NCBI GenBank assembly: GCA_024640765.1
Contig: JAHEEK010000002.1
Location: forward strand, 62,001 to 126,000
Direction of reading: 5' to 3'
Source of the DNA: Nereida sp024640765
GTDB taxonomy: Bacteria > Pseudomonadota > Alphaproteobacteria > Rhodobacterales > Rhodobacteraceae
Length of the DNA: 64,000 nucleotides
Of the stretch, positions 8,537 through 17,890 are shown one piece after another. Positions within the stretch are counted from its first letter, which is position 1. Each line of letters starts with the position of its first letter. Both the position numbers and the translations under genes were made by a program. The notes under the pieces were generated by a model. It was not told the DNA's origin and did no database searches. It saw only the letters and a list, made by a program, of their open reading frames with translations.

Positions 8537-8575
8537 AAAAAGCCCGCCTAGAACCAATGGTGAGGCGGGCTTTCG
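8537..8575 (-). terminator. Intrinsic terminator after carB
   Basis: AGCCCGCCT and AGGCGGGCT form a 9-bp stem with a 13-base loop. On the minus strand the hairpin is followed by a T run. It lies about 25 bp past the carB stop; a shorter T run on the other side makes it potentially bidirectional. Confidence 0.85.
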
Positions 8576-8600
8576 TCGTACATTGGAGCTGATTGAAGGC

Positions 8601-11600
8601 TCAGCTTTCTTGCAGCGCTTTCACTTCGATTTCACCACCTGCGCGTGCGCGCATGGCAAGGGCTGCAGCGTGTGAGGCGGCGGCCGTCGTGAAGTACGGG
8701 ATCTTGTCATAGAGGGCGACTTTGCGAATTTCGCGACTGTCCTCAATGGCTTGCGCCCCTTCTGTCGTGTTGAGAACCAAGCTGATTGCACCGTCTTTCA
8801 GTTGGTCCACCACGTTCGGGCGGCCCTCATAGACTTTGTTGACCAACTCCACGCTAAGGCCTGCTTCCGTCAGGAATTTCGCAGTACCGCTGGTGGCCAT
8901 CAACATGTGACCCAACTCAAGAAGCACAGTGGCGGCTTCTATCATTTCAGGCGTTTTGTCGCTGTCTTTGATTGAGAAGAACACTTTGCCTTCACCGCCT
9001 TGTGGAAGCTCTGTGCCAGCGCCCATTTGCGCTTTGAGGAAGGCCATGTGGAAGTCTTTGTCAGACCCCATCACCTCGCCTGTAGAGCGCATTTCTGGCC
9101 CAAGGATCGTGTCCACACCGGGGAAGCGTGCAAACGGAAGCACTGCTTCTTTGACCGCGTAGGTGTTGATTTCAGGATCAACCAGATCGAAATCTGCCAG
9201 CTTTGCACCGGCCATGATTTGCGCGGCGATTGAGGCGATTGGGCTGTTCACGGCTTTGGCCACAAATGGCACTGTCCGTGAGGCGCGTGGGTTTACCTCG
9301 ATCAGGTAGATGTCACCGTCTTTCACCGCGAACTGGATGTTCATCAGACCGACAACGTTGAGGCCGCGGGCAAGCGCTTCTGTCTGGCGGCGTAGCTCTT
9401 TGATCGTCTCAGCAGTCAGCGAGTAGGGAGGCAGCGAACAGGCACTGTCGCCTGAGTGTACGCCGGCTTCCTCGATGTGCTGCATGATGCCTGCAACGTG
9501 CACATCTGTGCCGTCGCTTAGCGCGTCAACGTCGATCTCAACGGCACCGGACAAGTAGCTGTCCAGCAGCACGGGGCTGTCGCCAGAAACAACGACGGCC
9601 TCGTTAATGTAGCGGGTCAAGTGTGCGTCGTCGCGAACGATTTCCATCGCGCGGCCACCCAAAACATAAGACGGGCGGATCACCAACGGATAGCCAACGT
9701 CCTGGGCGATCGACATGGCTTCAGCGTCAGAATGTGCAATGCCATTATTGGGTTGCTTCAGCTCAAGACGCTCAACAAGGGCTTGGAAACGCTCACGATC
9801 TTCTGCAAGATCAATCGCGTCGGGGGATGTGCCGAGGATCGGGATGCCAGCGGCTTCAAGACCGTTTGCAAGCTTCAACGGGGTCTGTCCGCCGAATTGA
9901 ACGATCACACCGTGCAGGGTGCCGTTCTCTTGCTCAACGCGCAGGATTTCCATGACATGTTCAAATGTCAGCGGCTCAAAATAGAGGCGGTCCGACGTGT
10001 CATAATCTGTTGAGACAGTCTCGGGGTTGCAGTTGATCATGATGGTTTCATAGCCCGCGTTAGTCAGCGCGTAGCACGCGTGGCAACAGCAGTAATCAAA
10101 CTCAATCCCTTGGCCGATCCGGTTTGGACCACCACCCAAGATGACAACTTTCTTACGCTCAGACGGGCGCGCCTCGCATTCGGGCGTGCCCATGATGGGC
10201 GCTTCGTAAGTGGAGTACATGTAAGGCGTTTGTGCCTCAAATTCGGCAGCACAGGTATCGATACGCTTGAACTGTGCGACCACGCCAAGGTTCTGGCGGG
10301 CGCGGCGTACGTTGTCTTCGTCGCGGCCTGTCAGGGTGGCAAGACGCGCATCTGTAAAGCCCAGCATTTTGATTTTGCGCAGAGCGTGTTCGTTGGTGGG
10401 TAGACCGTTCTTGCGAATGCCTGCCTCGGCGTCGATGATTTCGCGGATACGCGCAAGGAACCAAGGATCGAATGCTGTTGCTGCGTGAATTTCGTCGTCG
10501 CTCAGGCCTTCGCGCATTGCTTGGGCAATCACGCGGATCCGTTCCGGTGTCTGTTTTGCCAGTGCTTTTACCACTGCAGATTTCTCAGGCGCGCCTTCGA
10601 TTTTGATCTCGTCAAAGCCAGTCAGACCCGATTCCATCGAGGCCAACGCCTTTTGCATCGATTCGTGGATGGTCCGGCCAATGGCCATCGCCTCGCCCAC
10701 GGATTTCATCGCGGTGGTCAAATAAGGCTCGGAGCCCGGGAATTTCTCAAAGGCGAACTTTGGAATTTTGGTGACCACATAGTCGATTGTGGGTTCAAAG
10801 CTGGCGGGTGTGACGCGGGTGATGTCGTTGTCCAACTCATCAAGCGTGTAGCCCACGGCCAGCTTCGCGGCAATTTTTGCAATCGGAAAACCAGTCGCCT
10901 TGGAGGCCAGCGCGGAAGAGCGTGACACACGCGGGTTCATCTCAATGACAACCATGCGGCCGTCTTTAGGGTTCACCGCCCATTGTACGTTTGACCCACC
11001 TGTTTCAACGCCAATTTCGCGCAAAACGTTGATGCTGTGTGTGCGCATCAGTTGGTATTCTTTGTCCGTCAGGGTCAGCGCAGGGGCAACCGTGATACTG
11101 TCTCCTGTGTGCACGCCCATCGGGTCAATATTTTCGATTGAGCACACGATGATGGCGTTGTCTGCTGTGTCGCGCACAACTTCCATCTCGAACTCTTTCC
11201 AGCCCAAAAGTGATTCATCAATCAGGATTTGATTGACGGGCGAGGCATCAAGGCCGGTTTTGCAGAAGTGCTCATAGTCATCGCGGTTATACGCAACGCC
11301 ACCGCCGGTTCCGCCCATCGTGAAGGCAGGGCGGATAATCGCGGGCAGGCCGATATCTTCGAGGGCGGCCATACATTCGTCCATGGTGTTGGCGATTGTG
11401 GCGCGCGGGTTTTCGATGTTCAGGCGGTCCATCGCTTCACGGAACAGCTTACGGTCTTCGGCCATTTCGATGGCTTCGCGTTTGGCGCCGATCAGCTCAA
11501 CGTTGAATTTCTCGAGGACACCCATGTCATCAAGAGCCAACGAGGTATTCAGGCCCGTTTGACCGCCCATTGTGGGCAACAGCGCGTCGGGACGCTCTTT

Positions 11601-11837
11601 CTCGATGATCTTGGCAACAACCTCTGGGGTGATCGGCTCGATGTAGGTGGCATCGGCCAGGCCGGGGTCTGTCATGATGGTGGCGGGGTTTGAGTTAACC
11701 AAGATAACCCGGTACCCTTCTTCGCGCAGTGCCTTACAGGCTTGGGCGCCAGAGTAGTCGAACTCACAAGCTTGGCCAATCACAATAGGCCCCGCTCCGA
11801 TGATCATGATTGACTTGATATCAGTGCGCTTTGGCAT
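8601..11837 (-). CDS. carB: Carbamoyl-phosphate synthase large subunit
   Basis: 1078 residues, full length. It makes carbamoyl phosphate from ammonia (delivered by CarA), bicarbonate and two ATP, feeding arginine and pyrimidine synthesis. The two homologous ATP-grasp halves are clear: SIMIIGAGPIVIGQACEFDY near residue 10 and the matching VVILGGGPNRIGQGIEFDY about 550 residues later. Each has its own MNPRVSRSSAL or VNPRASRTVPF motif, followed by a C-terminal MGS-like allosteric domain. The ATG at 11837 begins MPKRTDIKSI, the usual N-terminus. carA is not in the window. argF, which uses the product, is at 24.7 kb. Confidence 0.98.
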   Translation of the reverse strand: MPKRTDIKSIMIIGAGPIVIGQACEFDYSGAQACKALREEGYRVILVNSNPATIMTDPGLADATYIEPITPEVVAKIIEKERPDALLPTMGGQTGLNTSLALDDMGVLEKFNVELIGAKREAIEMAEDRKLFREAMDRLNIENPRATIANTMDECMAALEDIGLPAIIRPAFTMGGTGGGVAYNRDDYEHFCKTGLDASPVNQILIDESLLGWKEFEMEVVRDTADNAIIVCSIENIDPMGVHTGDSITVAPALTLTDKEYQLMRTHSINVLREIGVETGGSNVQWAVNPKDGRMVVIEMNPRVSRSSALASKATGFPIAKIAAKLAVGYTLDELDNDITRVTPASFEPTIDYVVTKIPKFAFEKFPGSEPYLTTAMKSVGEAMAIGRTIHESMQKALASMESGLTGFDEIKIEGAPEKSAVVKALAKQTPERIRVIAQAMREGLSDDEIHAATAFDPWFLARIREIIDAEAGIRKNGLPTNEHALRKIKMLGFTDARLATLTGRDEDNVRRARQNLGVVAQFKRIDTCAAEFEAQTPYMYSTYEAPIMGTPECEARPSERKKVVILGGGPNRIGQGIEFDYCCCHACYALTNAGYETIMINCNPETVSTDYDTSDRLYFEPLTFEHVMEILRVEQENGTLHGVIVQFGGQTPLKLANGLEAAGIPILGTSPDAIDLAEDRERFQALVERLELKQPNNGIAHSDAEAMSIAQDVGYPLVIRPSYVLGGRAMEIVRDDAHLTRYINEAVVVSGDSPVLLDSYLSGAVEIDVDALSDGTDVHVAGIMQHIEEAGVHSGDSACSLPPYSLTAETIKELRRQTEALARGLNVVGLMNIQFAVKDGDIYLIEVNPRASRTVPFVAKAVNSPIASIAAQIMAGAKLADFDLVDPEINTYAVKEAVLPFARFPGVDTILGPEMRSTGEVMGSDKDFHMAFLKAQMGAGTELPQGGEGKVFFSIKDSDKTPEMIEAATVLLELGHMLMATSGTAKFLTEAGLSVELVNKVYEGRPNVVDQLKDGAISLVLNTTEGAQAIEDSREIRKVALYDKIPYFTTAAASHAAALAMRARAGGEIEVKALQES

Positions 11838-11873
11838 GGCAGTGCCCTCGGTTGTGATTGCAAATTGTCGTGC

Positions 11874-11901
11874 GTTATAGGCATCGCGCGACGCGTTGCA
11901 A
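11874..11901 (-). promoter_or_regulatory. Candidate sigma-70 promoter of carB
   Basis: On the minus strand TTGCAA and TATAAC are separated by 16 bp, with the -10 ending about 37 bp before the carB ATG. Only sequence resemblance supports this. Confidence 0.5.
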
Positions 11902-12086
11902 GGGGATTGGCACGCTGTTCTATAAAACAATGCAGCACCGCGTGCACGCGCGCATTTTCCTTGTGCCTTTTGCGGCTGGTTTGCATGTGCCACCCGCAGG
12001 TAGGCGTGTTTGCGGCGTCATGGTCCTGCAATGGGGGTAAATGCGGGTAATTATGGGGGATTGGCGTTGGAATTGGGCGCTTTCCC

Positions 12087-12115
12087 TTGACTTTACGGGG
12101 TAGGCGCGGTGTATC
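12087..12115 (+). promoter_or_regulatory. Candidate sigma-70 promoter of aspS
   Basis: TTGACT and TGTATC are separated by 17 bp, 36 bp before the aspS ATG. The -35 is good and the -10 is weak. Confidence 0.4.
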
Positions 12116-12150
12116 GCGTCAGACCTGATATTCATGGGAAAGAGCCGATT

Positions 12151-13926
12151 ATGCACGCCTACCGCAGCCACACTTGCGCCGATCTAAACAAATCAAACGT
12201 GGGCGAGACCGTTCGCCTGTCCGGTTGGGTGCACCGCGTGCGTGATCACGGCGGGTTGTTGTTCATCGATTTGCGCGACCACTACGGCATCACACAAGTG
12301 ATGGCCGATCCCGATAGCCCCGTATTTGCCGAGCTTGAGAAAGTTCGCAGCGAATGGTGTATTCGCATTGATGGCAACGTCATGGCGCGGGATGAAAGCC
12401 TTGTGAACCCCAACATCCCAACTGGCGAAATTGAGGTGTTCATCCGTGACATCGAAGTGCTGGGCGCGTCTGCTGAGCTGCCCTTGATGGTGTTTGGTGA
12501 GCAGGAATACCCCGAAGAGACACGTCTGAAGTACCGCTACCTCGATCTGCGCCGCGAAAAATTGCAGCGTAACATGGCGACGCGGTCGGATGTGGTGGCA
12601 TCCATGCGCAAGCGTATGTGGGACTTGAATTTTCGCGAATATCAAACGCCGATCATCACAGCCTCAAGCCCAGAGGGCGCGCGTGATTTCTTGGTGCCTT
12701 CACGTCTGCACCCGGGTAAATTCTATGCGCTGCCCCAAGCGCCACAGCAGTTCAAACAGCTGATCATGGTGTCCGGCTATGACAAATATTTCCAGATCGC
12801 ACCGTGTTTCCGCGACGAAGATCCCCGTGCGGACCGCTCGCCTACTGATTTCTACCAACTCGATCTTGAGATGTCGTTTGTTGAGCAGCAGGACGTATTT
12901 GATACGATCCAACCTGTTCTAACAGGTGTTTTCGAGGAGTTCGGTGGTGGACGCACTGTAGATCAAGAGTGGCCGCAGATTTCATATAAAGATGCGGCCC
13001 TTTGGTACGGCACCGACAAGCCAGACTTGCGCAACCCGATCAAAATGCAGGTTGTGTCCGATCATTTCCGGGGATCAGGTTTTGCCATTTTCGCCAAACT
13101 GCTCGAGCAAGACGGCGCTGAAATTCGCGCGATCCCTGCGCCGAAAGGTGGATCACGTAAGTTTTGTGACCGTATGAATGCCTTTGCGCAAAAAGAAGGT
13201 CTGCCTGGGATGGGCTACATCTTCTGGCGCGACCAAGGTGAGGGGATGGAGGCAGCGGGTCCGCTTGCCAAAAACATTGGCCCCGAGCGCACAGAAGCAA
13301 TTCGTCAGCAACTGGGCCTTGGCGTGGGCGATGCTGCATTCTTCTTGGGCGGTAAGCCGAAGGCGTTTGAAGGCGTGGCTGGCAAAGCGCGCGTTGAAAT
13401 TGGCAACGAGCTTGGCCTGACCGACCTGAACCGTTTTGCGTTCGCTTGGATCGTGGATTTCCCGATCTATGAGCGTGATGAGGAAACTGGCAAAATCGAT
13501 TTTGAGCACAACCCGTTCTCAATGCCCCAAGGTGGCATGGATGCGTTGGATGGCAATCCCGAAGATGTGCTGGGCTACCAATATGACTTGGCCTGTAACG
13601 GCTATGAGTTGGTGTCCGGTGCGATCCGGAATCACCGCCCAGAGATTATGTTCAAAGCGTTCGAGATTGCGGGTTACGGCAAAGACGAAGTCGAAAAGCG
13701 TTTTGGCGGTATGGTTAACGCGTTCCAATACGGCGCGCCTCCCCACGGTGGATGTGCGGCGGGTATCGACCGGATTGTGATGCTTTTGGCGGATGAGGCC
13801 AACATTCGTGAAGTGATTATGTTCCCGATGAACCAGCGCGCCGAAGATCTGATGATGGGCGCGCCGAATGATCCGATGAACGAACAGCTGCGCGAGTTGT
13901 CGTTGCGTGTGATTGATCCTGAATGA
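12151..13926 (+). CDS. aspS: Aspartate--tRNA(Asp/Asn) ligase
   Basis: 591 residues. It charges tRNA with aspartate in the cytosol; in many alphaproteobacteria it is non-discriminating and also makes Asp-tRNA(Asn) for the GatCAB route. The N-terminal OB fold contains VRLSGWVHRVRDHGG. Class II motif 2 is CFRDEDPRADRSP, motif 3 is GGCAAGIDRIVMLL, and the bacterial GAD insertion lies between. The ATG at 12151 starts MHAYRSHTC, matching the family; a GTG or ATG slightly upstream would add an unrelated 14 residues. The stop overlaps the next ATG as ATGA. Confidence 0.97.
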   Translation: MHAYRSHTCADLNKSNVGETVRLSGWVHRVRDHGGLLFIDLRDHYGITQVMADPDSPVFAELEKVRSEWCIRIDGNVMARDESLVNPNIPTGEIEVFIRDIEVLGASAELPLMVFGEQEYPEETRLKYRYLDLRREKLQRNMATRSDVVASMRKRMWDLNFREYQTPIITASSPEGARDFLVPSRLHPGKFYALPQAPQQFKQLIMVSGYDKYFQIAPCFRDEDPRADRSPTDFYQLDLEMSFVEQQDVFDTIQPVLTGVFEEFGGGRTVDQEWPQISYKDAALWYGTDKPDLRNPIKMQVVSDHFRGSGFAIFAKLLEQDGAEIRAIPAPKGGSRKFCDRMNAFAQKEGLPGMGYIFWRDQGEGMEAAGPLAKNIGPERTEAIRQQLGLGVGDAAFFLGGKPKAFEGVAGKARVEIGNELGLTDLNRFAFAWIVDFPIYERDEETGKIDFEHNPFSMPQGGMDALDGNPEDVLGYQYDLACNGYELVSGAIRNHRPEIMFKAFEIAGYGKDEVEKRFGGMVNAFQYGAPPHGGCAAGIDRIVMLLADEANIREVIMFPMNQRAEDLMMGAPNDPMNEQLRELSLRVIDPE

Positions 13927-14609
13927 GCCTAAATGCGTGGCGCCCTGTTGCTCTGCCTGAACGGGTAGAATTGCGTGGGCGCTACGTTACGCTTGAGCCT
14001 TTATCCATCGATCATGAAGACGGCTTGATTGCTGCCTTCTCCGAAGACATTGACGGAAAGATGTGGGATTGGTTGCCTACTGGGCCTTTCGCGGGAACCC
14101 AGTATCGGGCGTGGCTTGATGCGGCTCGGATCACTAATGACCCGCTGCATTTTGCTGTGCGTATGGAAAATGGGCGTCTTGGCGGTACTTTGTCATTGAT
14201 GCGTATTGATCCCAAAAACGGTGTTGCCGAGGTTGGGTGGGTAACGTTTGCGCCAAGATTGCAACGCACCCGTGAAGCAACAGAAGCAGTGTATCTGTTG
14301 ATCAAATGGGCGTTTGAGGCTTGCTATCGCCGGTTTGAATGGAAGTGCAACAGCCACAACCTTGGATCACGCCGCGCTGCGGAACGGTTTGGCTTTTCCT
14401 ACGAAGGCATTTTACGCCAAGCAGTTGTCGTCAAAGGCCGGAATCGCGATACGGTTTGCTACGCGATGATTGACGGTGAATGGCGACAGTTGCGCGATGC
14501 GTTTGAGACTTGGCTAGATCCGGACAACTTTGATGCGGACGGTCATCAGATTAAATCGTTACGCGACCTGACCGCACCAGTTTTGGTAAGCCGAGATCCC
14601 GCTCTTTAG
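13923..14609 (+). CDS. GNAT-family N-acetyltransferase (RimJ/RimL-like)
   Basis: 228 residues with a single GNAT domain of the RimJ/RimL type: RYVTLEPLSIDHEDGLIAAF at the N-terminus, EVGWVTFAPRLQRTREATEA for the acetyl-CoA loop region, and NLGSRRAAERFGFSYEGI, the classic NxxSxxxxExxGF-like C-terminal motif. Such proteins transfer acetyl from acetyl-CoA to protein N-termini or small amines; the substrate is unknown. It starts at the ATG overlapping the aspS stop, so it is cotranslated with aspS. Its stop overlaps the stop of the convergent small gene by 4 bp. Confidence 0.88.
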   Translation: MSLNAWRPVALPERVELRGRYVTLEPLSIDHEDGLIAAFSEDIDGKMWDWLPTGPFAGTQYRAWLDAARITNDPLHFAVRMENGRLGGTLSLMRIDPKNGVAEVGWVTFAPRLQRTREATEAVYLLIKWAFEACYRRFEWKCNSHNLGSRRAAERFGFSYEGILRQAVVVKGRNRDTVCYAMIDGEWRQLRDAFETWLDPDNFDADGHQIKSLRDLTAPVLVSRDPAL

Positions 14610-14860
14610 AAATTATTCTGGCTGGGCCTAACCTGCAAAGACACGCTCGAATATTGTGTGGCTTTTTGCCAAATTGGCTGGGTAAAGCTTGTGTCTGTCT
14701 CGATCGCGGTGTCGCGGGCGAAATCTGCGGACGCGCCAATAAATGAGGCAAGGATGCCAACGGCCAAGAATGTGGCGCCCGTGGTTAACACGATCCAATC
14801 TACAGCCCCCTTTGAGCGCGTATCTGCGTTTGCCCACAACTTTTGTGCCAGCCTTTCCAT
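14606..14860 (-). CDS. Small single-pass membrane protein, unknown function
   Basis: 84 residues from the ATG at 14860, with GGGGTG upstream. A short charged N-terminus is followed by one hydrophobic segment at about residues 20-41 (GAVDWIVLTTGATFLAVGIL) and a polar tail. The GAVDWIVLT stretch resembles the N-terminal hydrophobic segment of Flp/TadE-like pilin-associated small proteins in Rhodobacterales, but there is no pilus gene nearby. I do not know its function. Its stop overlaps the GNAT stop by 4 bp. Confidence 0.6.
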   Translation of the reverse strand: MERLAQKLWANADTRSKGAVDWIVLTTGATFLAVGILASFIGASADFARDTAIETDTSFTQPIWQKATQYSSVSLQVRPSQNNF

Positions 14861-14981
14861 CTTGAACACCCCACAATTAACAACCAACATGCTGATATGT
14901 TTGGTGCGCAAATGTGGCAGGTGTTTGGTGTCCTCGTGCCGATAAGATGAATTTACGTTTCAGTTACATCTTTTGGCCGCG

Positions 14982-15696
14982 CTAAATGACTGCGCGCGCG
15001 TTGAGGCGGTCTTGGACAAGTCCCGAAAGAGCCGCGATCGCGTTTGGCAGGTGGCGACCCTCGGTGCGTGCGTCGATCACATTCTCCACAGCAATGCTAA
15101 GCTCGCGGTCTGAGGCCGTGCGTGCTACGCCGCCGGTGAATTGTGATGTAGTCGAGCACACGCGCGTCCGTCTCATCACCAAGTACATCAGCGATGTGTG
15201 CCATGTCATTTTGGTAAGCAATCCTGTCGGGTACGATAATTTCATCACTCACACTGCGCGGACCAGAAGGGCGTCTGTCATCTGGCAAGTGGCTGAGCAC
15301 CGCGTCTTGAAAGGCTGCAAGACTGGTCAGCGGTTTTTCCAAAAAGCCATCCGCACCCGCAGCCAGCGCCATATCTTGGCCATTTGGATCACCGCTGGTG
15401 CCCAAAATGACATCCACGCGTGGGCTCGCATTTGCCAGATCTTCAAGCAGGTCGGCCCCGCTTCCATCAGGAAGGCCGATATCAATGACGATCACCGATG
15501 GCCTGTAAACTTAAAGATGGCGGCGCGCTGAAGTCAGGCAATCCGCCATTCTGATGCGCGCGCCTGAACGCAGGCACATCAACCGAAGGGCCTCACAGGC
15601 GTAGCGGCTGTCTTCGACAACCAGAATGGTTTGTCCCAAAAGAGGGCGGTCGTTGGTGGCTTTGGGGGTGGTCAGATAGTCATCAAGGCTGGGCAT
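14982..15696 (-). pseudogene. Response regulator, disrupted by one nonsense codon and one frameshift
   Basis: Reading from the ATG at 15696, the first 61 codons give a receiver-domain N-terminus (LLGQTILVVEDSRYACEALR) that ends at an in-frame TAA at 15511-15513. The same frame continues directly as VYRPSVIVIDIGLPDGSG, with the phospho-acceptor Asp, and later GTSGD and GADGFLEKP with the conserved Lys. Near 15147 the frame must shift (net loss of two bases or gain of one) to resume as QFTGGVARTASD and end at 14982. Restoring two bases gives a 238-codon gene. The C-terminal domain is not a DNA-binding domain I recognise. Two independent lesions favour true decay over sequencing error, but error is possible. 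Confidence 0.8.
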
Positions 15697-15850
15697 GGGA
15701 GTGCTCCGCTGCGGTTACTGTTGAACGATTTACGCCGTCAGAAATACGGGCGCATGCCTAACAGCGGGTTAATGTGCCGCGCTTGTGATGACTTGTTTCT
15801 GGCGGCTCATCCGCCCATAAACAGGCGAAATACTGACTGGAGACCCCACT

Positions 15851-16255
15851 ATGATTGGCCGCCTAAACCATATCGCCATCGCCGTTCCTGACCTTGAGGC
15901 TGCGTGCGATCAATACCGCAATACGCTTGGCGCCAATGTAGGTGCGCCGCAGGATGAGCCGGATCACGGGGTGACTGTTGTGTTCATCGAGCTGCCGAAC
16001 ACCAAAGTGGAGTTGCTGTATCCCTTGGGCGAAGATAGTCCGATCAGAGGGTTTTTGGACAAAAACCCCGTCGGGGGCATCCATCACATGTGCTACGAAG
16101 TCGACGATATTTTGGTCGCTCGTGACAGGCTAAAAGCAGATGGCATGCGTGTTCTGGGCACAGGTGAGCCAAAAATTGGCGCACACGGAAAGCCGGTTTT
16201 GTTTTTGCACCCCAAAGACTTTAACGGCTGCCTTGTCGAGCTAGAACAAGTCTAA
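15851..16255 (+). CDS. mce: Methylmalonyl-CoA epimerase
   Basis: 134 residues with a vicinal-oxygen-chelate fold. It interconverts (2S)- and (2R)-methylmalonyl-CoA in propionate/branched-chain degradation, in the cytosol. The metal-binding His and Glu motifs are visible: RLNHIAIAVPDLEAA at the N-terminus, VELLYPLGEDSPI, GGIHHMCYEVDDI and the final FNGCLVELEQV. GGAG precedes the ATG at ribosome-binding distance. It is followed 21 bp later by the DUF1467 gene, a frequent neighbour in Rhodobacterales. meaB, acting on the mutase of the same pathway, is at 28.2 kb. Confidence 0.93.
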   Translation: MIGRLNHIAIAVPDLEAACDQYRNTLGANVGAPQDEPDHGVTVVFIELPNTKVELLYPLGEDSPIRGFLDKNPVGGIHHMCYEVDDILVARDRLKADGMRVLGTGEPKIGAHGKPVLFLHPKDFNGCLVELEQV

Positions 16256-16276
16256 GTGATTTAGAAAGGCCTGCCC

Positions 16277-16573
16277 ATGTCCATCACCTCTGCTATCGTT
16301 TTGTTTGCCGTGATCTGGTTCATGGTGTTCTTTTGTGTGCTGCCTTTGCGCATGGTTACCCAAGGCGACACAGGCGAAATAGTGCCCGGCACACATGCGT
16401 CTTCGCCAGCGGATGCGCAGATTAAACGGAAAGCCAAGATCACGACTTATTGGGCGATTGGGCTGTGGATTGTCATTGCGAGCACGTTGGTGTCTGGCCT
16501 TTTGACAGTTGAAAGCATCGATATGTTCAATCGCATGGGGCCGGGTTCTGGCTTGCCACAAGCGGCGGGCTAA
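16277..16573 (+). CDS. DUF1467 family membrane protein
   Basis: 98 residues with two membrane segments, at about 5-22 (AIVLFAVIWFMVFFCVLPL) and 57-77, separated by a polar loop. The IWFMVFFCVLPLR motif after a short N-terminus is typical of DUF1467, a small alphaproteobacterial inner-membrane family of unknown function often encoded beside mce. Spacing to mce suggests one transcript. Its stop overlaps the convergent EI24 gene by 4 bp. Confidence 0.85.
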   Translation: MSITSAIVLFAVIWFMVFFCVLPLRMVTQGDTGEIVPGTHASSPADAQIKRKAKITTYWAIGLWIVIASTLVSGLLTVESIDMFNRMGPGSGLPQAAG

Positions 16574-17274
16574 GCGCGGCTTTGCAGGGTGTGAAAAAGG
16601 TGTGTGAAAGTCGCGGCGCCCAAAATTGGGACCAGTAAGTTCAACATTGGTACGGACAAGACTACGGCCATCACACCGCCTGCCAGCCAAATTCTAAGCG
16701 GATGTTTACGGCGCAATTTCTTTGCTTCTTTGAGGCCGACACGCCGCGCGGCCACAAGTTGAAAATATTCCCGCCCCAGTAAAAAGCCGTTTAGTCCCCA
16801 AAAGATCAGTGGCGCGAATGGCAAAAAGATCAGATAGAGCACCAAGGCCAGAAGATTAGCGCCTGCCATCACGGCCAAAAACCCAAGCGAGTCCCGCATT
16901 GTTTGTGCAATCCCGAGGGGCGTTGCAGGGGGTAAATGTGGGAAGTGGCGGGCCTCAACAGCATCTGCAACATCCTCAAGAAAAAGCCCTGTCACTGCGG
17001 ATGCAACAGGCACCATCAGAAACACTGACAGGACCGCTATCAATGGGACCGCAGCCCAGCTAATGGCGCTTTCCACCCACGTAACTGTGCCGATCCACGG
17101 TAGATTGATCTGATCAGGTAGCAGCCAGCCAATGCCCCAGATCACAGCCGCCCCGAGGCCAATGAGTGTCACAATCGTGAGAGCGATTGACTTGGCAGCA
17201 ACGCCCCAAAACGCAGGATCAGAAAATTGCGACGTAGCACGTAGCACCGCCTGAACGATCACGATGCAACCCAA
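16570..17274 (-). CDS. EI24 domain (CysZ-like) membrane protein
   Basis: 234 residues with four or more hydrophobic segments and the EI24/CysZ pattern VPVASAVTGLFLEDVADAVE in the centre, then FWGLNGFLLGREYFQLVAARR. CysZ of E. coli is a sulfate channel; for this branch, annotated as EI24 domain, transport of sulfate is only a possibility. The start is uncertain: the ATG at 17274 lies inside the upstream nitroreductase, and a GTG at 17262 is a close alternative. It is translationally coupled to the nitroreductase gene. Confidence 0.8.
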   Translation of the reverse strand: MGCIVIVQAVLRATSQFSDPAFWGVAAKSIALTIVTLIGLGAAVIWGIGWLLPDQINLPWIGTVTWVESAISWAAVPLIAVLSVFLMVPVASAVTGLFLEDVADAVEARHFPHLPPATPLGIAQTMRDSLGFLAVMAGANLLALVLYLIFLPFAPLIFWGLNGFLLGREYFQLVAARRVGLKEAKKLRRKHPLRIWLAGGVMAVVLSVPMLNLLVPILGAATFTHLFHTLQSRA

Positions 17275-17837
17275 GTGGTTATGCTGTCCACGTCGGGACG
17301 CGGGCGTTCGGGTGGCGGATTTGTCTCTGTGCCCAAATGGATCAACCCCGCGATGCGCTCGTGCGGTGCAAGCCCCAGATGTGTCTGCGTGAACTCTGCG
17401 TCATGACTGGCCGGCCCCGACAGCCAGTTTGCCCCCCAGCCAGATGCAAGCGCCCCATTGAGCAGCGCCAGACAAACAGCACCCGCTGAATAGGTTTGCT
17501 CCAGAGGCGGAATTTTTGGGGAGGGTTTGGGGCTTTCAACAACAGCTACTGCAAGATGTGCGTTGGCGTATTGCGCGGTTTGTTTGGCAATGATCGCGGT
17601 GTCATCTGTGCGCGCGCTTATAAATTTCTCAACCTCAGCCGCGAGGCGCAGCAATGCGGGCCGCTGCAACACGATAAAGCGCCACGGTTCAAGCTTGCCA
17701 TGATCGGGCGTGCGCGCAGCAATGGTCAAAAGGGCGCGCAGATCATCGTTGCCGGGCACCGGGGTGGTAAGGGTCTTTGCAGGGCGTGAGCGGCGTGATT
17801 GCAAAAAAGCCAAAGCGGCGGTATTCGGTGCGGGCAT
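17259..17837 (-). CDS. Nitroreductase family protein
   Basis: 192 residues, one nitroreductase domain. The FMN-binding N-terminal QSRRSRPAKTL and the TPDHGKLEPWRFIVLQ segment are typical of the YdjA-like group of small nitroreductases, as is the C-terminal GWGANWLSGPASHD. Family members are FMN dimers that reduce nitro compounds or related electrophiles with NAD(P)H; the natural substrate is unknown. It overlaps the downstream EI24 gene by 16 bp. Confidence 0.88.
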   Translation of the reverse strand: MPAPNTAALAFLQSRRSRPAKTLTTPVPGNDDLRALLTIAARTPDHGKLEPWRFIVLQRPALLRLAAEVEKFISARTDDTAIIAKQTAQYANAHLAVAVVESPKPSPKIPPLEQTYSAGAVCLALLNGALASGWGANWLSGPASHDAEFTQTHLGLAPHERIAGLIHLGTETNPPPERPRPDVDSITTWVAS

Positions 17838-17890
17838 GACGGATCCTTTGTAGCGCCTTCGCCCCTATGTTGCGGTTTGGGCGCGCGGGT

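Larger units (their letters stand above)
11838..12150. other. 313-bp divergent intergenic region between carB and aspS
   Basis: No gene is supported; the short open frames crossing it lack ribosome-binding sites and family features. It holds the outward-facing promoters for carB (near its left end) and aspS (near its right end). I saw no clear hairpin or attenuator structure. Confidence 0.5.
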
